Source: Purshia tridentata (lineage: Eukaryota; Streptophyta; Magnoliopsida; Rosales; Rosaceae). From it: a stretch of DNA of 35,775 nucleotides. The notes beneath the pieces were generated by a model that made no database searches, was not told the DNA's origin, and saw nothing but the letters and a program-made list of their open reading frames with translations. How positions within the stretch are numbered: position 1 is the first letter of the stretch; every line of letters begins with the position of its first letter. Shown piece after piece: positions 32,333 through 35,775 of the stretch. Location: assembly GCA_003254885.1 (NCBI GenBank), contig QANT01008561.1, positions 1 through 35,775 on the forward strand, written 5' to 3'. The position numbers were made by a program, and so were the translations under genes.

Positions 32333-32339
32333 CATCTAT

Positions 32340-33273
32340 TGACTAAGGGAAACTTAAAGGAAATTACCAAAATAGAAAAAGTGAATTAACTTCTTTTGTT
32401 TACTTATCAATTTGTCGTTGGGACCATTAATCTTATCTTCATTATACAATGTTGTGTTTTTGTGGAACTTACCAATGTTCTTCCTTTGATTCCTCTTCAA
32501 GGAATGGAATGGGTTGGTTGTTGAACATGTTGAACAGAAGAATTTTTCAAAAGTCAAAGCGCATAATATGTCATGAAAAGTCAACCTTGTCTGCCATAAA
32601 TCCCAACCCATTGGGCTTATGCCTAAAACGTTTTTATTATATTTTTCTGAGGAAACTTCTAAGCAGCATGTGAGTTCCGTATGCTCAAGCAATTTCACTG
32701 GTGACCAAATTTAGGTCACTGGCATAAGGAGAAGAAGAAGGTATAAAATGATACAAAGGGTGAAAATAACAAAGAAACAAAATTTTGCATTCAACCGCAG
32801 ACCGCACCAAAGTCAAATAGACTACTAGCATCTCTTTGCTACATTACAGAACTGTCACTGCCAGTTTGGTTTCAAATTATATAGTGTTATATTCACCAAG
32901 TGAAAACCAGATTTATCCTGCTATCCACCCGCTAGTAATTATGGAGTGAAGTGATATTTTTCATTCAGATTTATTTTCTTGACCAATATGCATAAGAAAT
33001 AAGAGGTTTGTGAAAATGCTGCTCATCCTCCCATTAGCCCATTTTAGTTATAAACATTAATTGTAACTTAGAAAAAACACACTGTCATATTTAAACATCC
33101 TTTTTTACAAAGATAAGGAAATATGCAGATTTGGAGGACACTGGGTCCAGATCATGCACACAGTATTTAAATTTACATGTAAACCAAGTAATAAATGAAA
33201 CAGGACAACATGAAGAGCAGCAATAACATGACATACTAAGGATATACTATGTTTTGTTCATTGTCAGCCCCTT
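32340..33273. other. LecRK upstream region and DC1 gene 3' flank
   Basis: No gene seen. A TTTGACTTTTC / AAAGTCAAAG pair near 32550-32585 and AAGTCAAATAG near 32812 include TTGAC(C/T)-like W-box cores on either strand, which would suit WRKY control of a receptor kinase, but this is a short motif and weak evidence. The last 150 bases are probably the 3' UTR of the DC1 gene. Confidence 0.35.
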
Positions 33274-33996
33274 CTACTTAGATATGAAACCGCCAACAGC
33301 CGCACCAATTAAGGCAGTAGGATCTCCGAGGATGGCAGAGACGATAACCCGAACAGCACCACCAGCAATCTGGCAACACTTTCTGACCTTTCCTCCTCTT
33401 CCCCCATGATGGTTTTGCAGTGTGCCCCTAAGGCTTGGGATCCTAGTCTGCATTTCCCTAACCTTGTTCTTGTCCACATTGAGATACATGGCTTGCCAGC
33501 TTTCCACAAGCAACTCCTTCACACATGACACATGAAGGTTATAGGTCTTGCATTCAGACCGGTAAGACCAACCAGATCCCTTACCCCCGCACCGATGACA
33601 GGCACTAGATATCTTGAAGCACAAGTAAAGGTTGTGCTCCCCATCATCTAGGACTTGTGGCAGATTGGCACAACAAGGGTGCAGATCAAAACCACATCTC
33701 CTGCAGTGGTATACAAACCCCAACACATCTTTCCTACATGCATCACATACTCTCCTAACAGAACCAGGGGGGTTATAAAGAAACTGAAACTCACATTTGT
33801 TATAGAAGGGATGGTTAGTGTAGGGAGCAGCCACAGCACAGGCCTTGTGCAAGTCAAACTCACATTGCTGGCACTTGTATTTGAGGCCAATGCCAGCTTC
33901 TTTGCACCCATCACAGTTGAATGGGATCTCTGTGTACTCAATCTTGAGCTTGTGTTTTGGGTGGATGGGGTGAAAGATTTCCCTGTCAATCTTCAT
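33274..33996 (-). CDS. DC1 domain (C1-like Cys/His zinc finger) protein
   Basis: Single-exon gene encoding 240 aa. Three C1-like modules follow each other: HPKHKLKIEYTEIPFNCDGC...CQQCEFDLHKAC (about 13-55), HPFYNKCEFQFLYNPPGSVRRVCDAC...CRRCGFDLHPCC (about 62-108), and a shorter HNLYLCFKISSACHRCGGKG...CKTYNLHVSC (about 120-158). The H/C spacing is the plant DC1 pattern; such proteins are often stress- or hormone-induced, and their targets are poorly known. The third module departs at one point, with SECKTYNLH where xxCxxCxxxLH is usual, so one Cys is missing. After the fingers comes a basic stretch (RGGKVRKCCQ) and a Gly/Ala/Ile-rich hydrophobic end (about 211-240: VRVIVSAILGDPTALIGAAVGG), which might attach to a membrane. 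The ATG at 33994-33996 fits the start of the first module. Confidence 0.9.
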   Translation of the reverse strand: MKIDREIFHPIHPKHKLKIEYTEIPFNCDGCKEAGIGLKYKCQQCEFDLHKACAVAAPYTNHPFYNKCEFQFLYNPPGSVRRVCDACRKDVLGFVYHCRRCGFDLHPCCANLPQVLDDGEHNLYLCFKISSACHRCGGKGSGWSYRSECKTYNLHVSCVKELLVESWQAMYLNVDKNKVREMQTRIPSLRGTLQNHHGGRGGKVRKCCQIAGGAVRVIVSAILGDPTALIGAAVGGFISK

Positions 33997-33999
33997 GGT

Positions 34000-34980
34000 T
34001 TCTTCTCTTTTTTCTAATTTTTCTTATCCAAACCCCAGGTTTCTCACTTTGGCCAATTTGGAAGTACCCAGATGAGGGTTTCTTATATGTAGGTGGATGA
34101 AGGTTAAAATGGACCAGCTTGGTTTGCCTTTGATAGCTAAAAGAAAAGGGGTTCTTAACAGTCTTGTAGCTAAGTAGATTCTTTGCTTAAATTTTAAGAG
34201 TAGAGAATAGCAAAATGGTTACGTTGATGCAATTATTAAGGTGAGAAGGGTTGAAAGAAGGAACAAGCAAAAGCATTGGCTTTGGAATCTAATTCCGTGG
34301 AAGGATGTTGTTTTGGCTATTGCCTATCTCATGGGATTACGATTTGCATTCCTAATATTGAGTTATTGACTCAAAATCGTAGCAATGTTATTGTAATTTG
34401 ATAAGCCTAAGATTTAAACTGGTCCTTGATGAAGAAACAGAAGCTTTGAATGCTTTTCACTGCAAAGCTACTAATTTAAGAGTTTCACGGAATGTTAAGG
34501 CAGCCACTATCTTCTTTCTTCAGAGTCTACAAAAGAACAAAGGCAGCAATGTCCCTAAAAATTCATCTGACCCCAACAGGTGGAATGTTTGATTTGCTTT
34601 GGGTTTTATTCTCATTCTCTTCGATAAATAAAGGGATTCAACGCTTGTTAAAGTAGGAGCATGGATTATCTGGAAGCTTCAATTCTTTTGTAAAGACAAA
34701 GGAAAAGAAGCAGAACAAATGAGATAGCTTCAGTGCCACTGTCACAGGTGTCATGACCAGTGTGATGTTCTGATGGCTCACTCTTTTTATGCTTATGCAT
34801 GCTTACTTTTCTCATACTCTAATCAGATTCAACAGCACATTCACAAATGTTTTTTTTTTTTTGTTGTTGCAAGTAGATTATGGACTTTATTTACTTGATT
34901 CAAAGGAGATACATCCAATACAAGTATATCAGATAGCCAACTTGGTCCATTCTCAATCTAAACAGTAAACTCGAGAACAC
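34000..34980. other. DC1 gene promoter and intergenic DNA
   Basis: The first few hundred bases should hold the DC1 gene promoter and leader. A 64-codon plus-strand frame at 34398-34592 starts without an ATG and shows no domain. A T-run lies at about 34850-34862. Confidence 0.4.
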
Positions 34981-35059
34981 GAGCGCATTCCGTGCAAGGA
35001 GATGTGTCACCCGAATACAACTTCTCGGGGTTTAAATGCAAATATTAGAAGAGGAAAAA

Positions 35060-35530
35060 CATGTTATTTAGTACTCTCAATATTGTGAAATCATATTAAT
35101 GTGCATGAATGAATCATGACGATGTCATAAGCACATTAAAGGCGCTCTGCCCACGATGAAGCCAAAAAAAAGTTGTATAGTGCTCTAAGATATTGAGAAA
35201 TTATATCAATGTGCATGAATGAGTTGTTGAGATGTCATGTGTACATCAAGACAAGTCATGGGCATGTAATCGCAGGTCAGTAAGCATTGAGCGATGGTGA
35301 GAAATACATGTGGTTGAAATAGTTAAGCATGGATCAATCTCATTCTGCCTGTAGTTAAAATAGTGTTAAGCATGTTATAATTTGTATGAATCTTACTCTC
35401 ACTTTTACTGTTACTGTCACTCTCACAGTCAGTCACTGTCCTTCTCACTTCCCTCTATGACTGGCTTTTACAAATATTTGGAACGAGAGATGGTGAGAAA
35501 TACATGTAGTTAAACTAGTGTTAAGCAATA
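35060..35530. repeat. Cluster of diverged direct repeats
   Basis: ATTGTGAAATCATATTAATGTGCATGAATGA (from about 35080) recurs as ATTGAGAAATTATATCAATGTGCATGAATGA (from about 35193), each followed by GATGTCAT. Separately, GGTGAGAAATACATGTGGTTGAAATAG (about 35297) recurs as GGTGAGAAATACATGTAGTTAAACTAG (about 35493), and GTTAAGCA follows three times. This looks like old, nested duplication, perhaps of a transposon. Confidence 0.6.
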
Positions 35531-35583
35531 CCTCCTTTCCTGCATGGTTAATTTAGTAAGCTTCCGACTGAAGGGATGCCACT

Positions 35584-35775
35584 TAGGGCTGGGCATCGGG
35601 CGGGTTGGGGCGGGTTAGGGCCCAACCCACCAGCCACCCATTAACAGCGGGCCTAAGAAACTAAAACCCAAACTGCCCATTAATTAAACGGGTTAAACGG
35701 GTTCGGCTTAAGCGGGTGAGCGGGTTGGGTGGGGCGAAGTCGGCCAGCCCATTTACAGTATACTTTTAATTCCTG
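35584..35775. mobile_element. hAT-like transposon end (partial, tentative)
   Basis: TAGGGCTGGGCATCGGGCGGG opens an abruptly GC-rich segment made of GGGCGGGTTGGG and CCCAACCCACC type blocks. TAGGGCTGGGCA followed by repeats of this kind is common at ends of plant hAT elements. The window ends before a partner end can be identified; CGGCCAGCCCATTTACAG at about 35742 may be a decayed one. Confidence 0.5.

Noticed and set aside
34398..34592. Possible small protein gene left of the repeats
   Set aside because: No ATG at the start of the frame, no domain, no splice partner.

Overview
This is a stretch of plant nuclear DNA, almost certainly from a eudicot. It is AT-rich, its genes carry GT-AG introns, and it holds miniature transposons and microsatellites. 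All protein matches are to land-plant families. Gene structures and sequence flavour would suit a woody rosid such as a Rosaceae species, but that is a guess from memory.

Layout, left to right. (1) 903-2896 (+): a six-exon tetraketide alpha-pyrone reductase 1 / DRL1-like gene (sporopollenin pathway). (2) 2.9-6.2 kb: intergenic, with a G-box cluster and a 392-bp foldback transposon that has a 9-bp target duplication (Mutator-like MITE). (3) 6280-17875 (+): a 22-exon PHOT2 gene (phototropin 2 blue-light receptor kinase, LOV1-LOV2-AGC kinase, about 1009 aa), with a probable spliced 3' leader to about 18.36 kb. (4) 19282-20706 (-): AP-1 clathrin adaptor small subunit sigma, seven coding exons, the first being only the ATG. 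(5) 21704-22213 (-): a small RING-H2 E3 ligase. (6) 22.4-26.3 kb: a gene-poor stretch with a 140-bp tandem duplication, a decayed LTR-retrotransposon remnant and other diverged repeats. (7) 26310-27269 (-) and 27955-28944 (+): a divergent pair of organelle RNA-biology genes, a short P-class PPR protein (At4g38150-like) and MTERF6 (At4g38160-like). (8) 29556-32192 (-): a two-exon L-type lectin receptor kinase (S.5-like). (9) 33274-33996 (-): a DC1 (C1-like zinc finger) protein. (10) 34.0-35.8 kb: no gene seen; diverged repeats and a GC-rich hAT-like transposon end at the right edge.

The genes do not form a pathway. They are typical neighbours in a plant genome, but the order carries a signal. 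From memory of Arabidopsis, AP-1 sigma2 (At4g35410) and DRL1 (At4g35420) are adjacent there, as are the RING (At4g38140), PPR (At4g38150) and MTERF6 (At4g38160) genes. Both blocks appear here, with PHOT2 (chromosome 5 in Arabidopsis) lying between the first two. I found no clearly undescribed biological system. The best leads are the PPR/MTERF6 shared promoter with a transit-peptide-like uORF, the gene-start-like fragment inside PHOT2 intron 1, and the intact-looking MULE foldback element.
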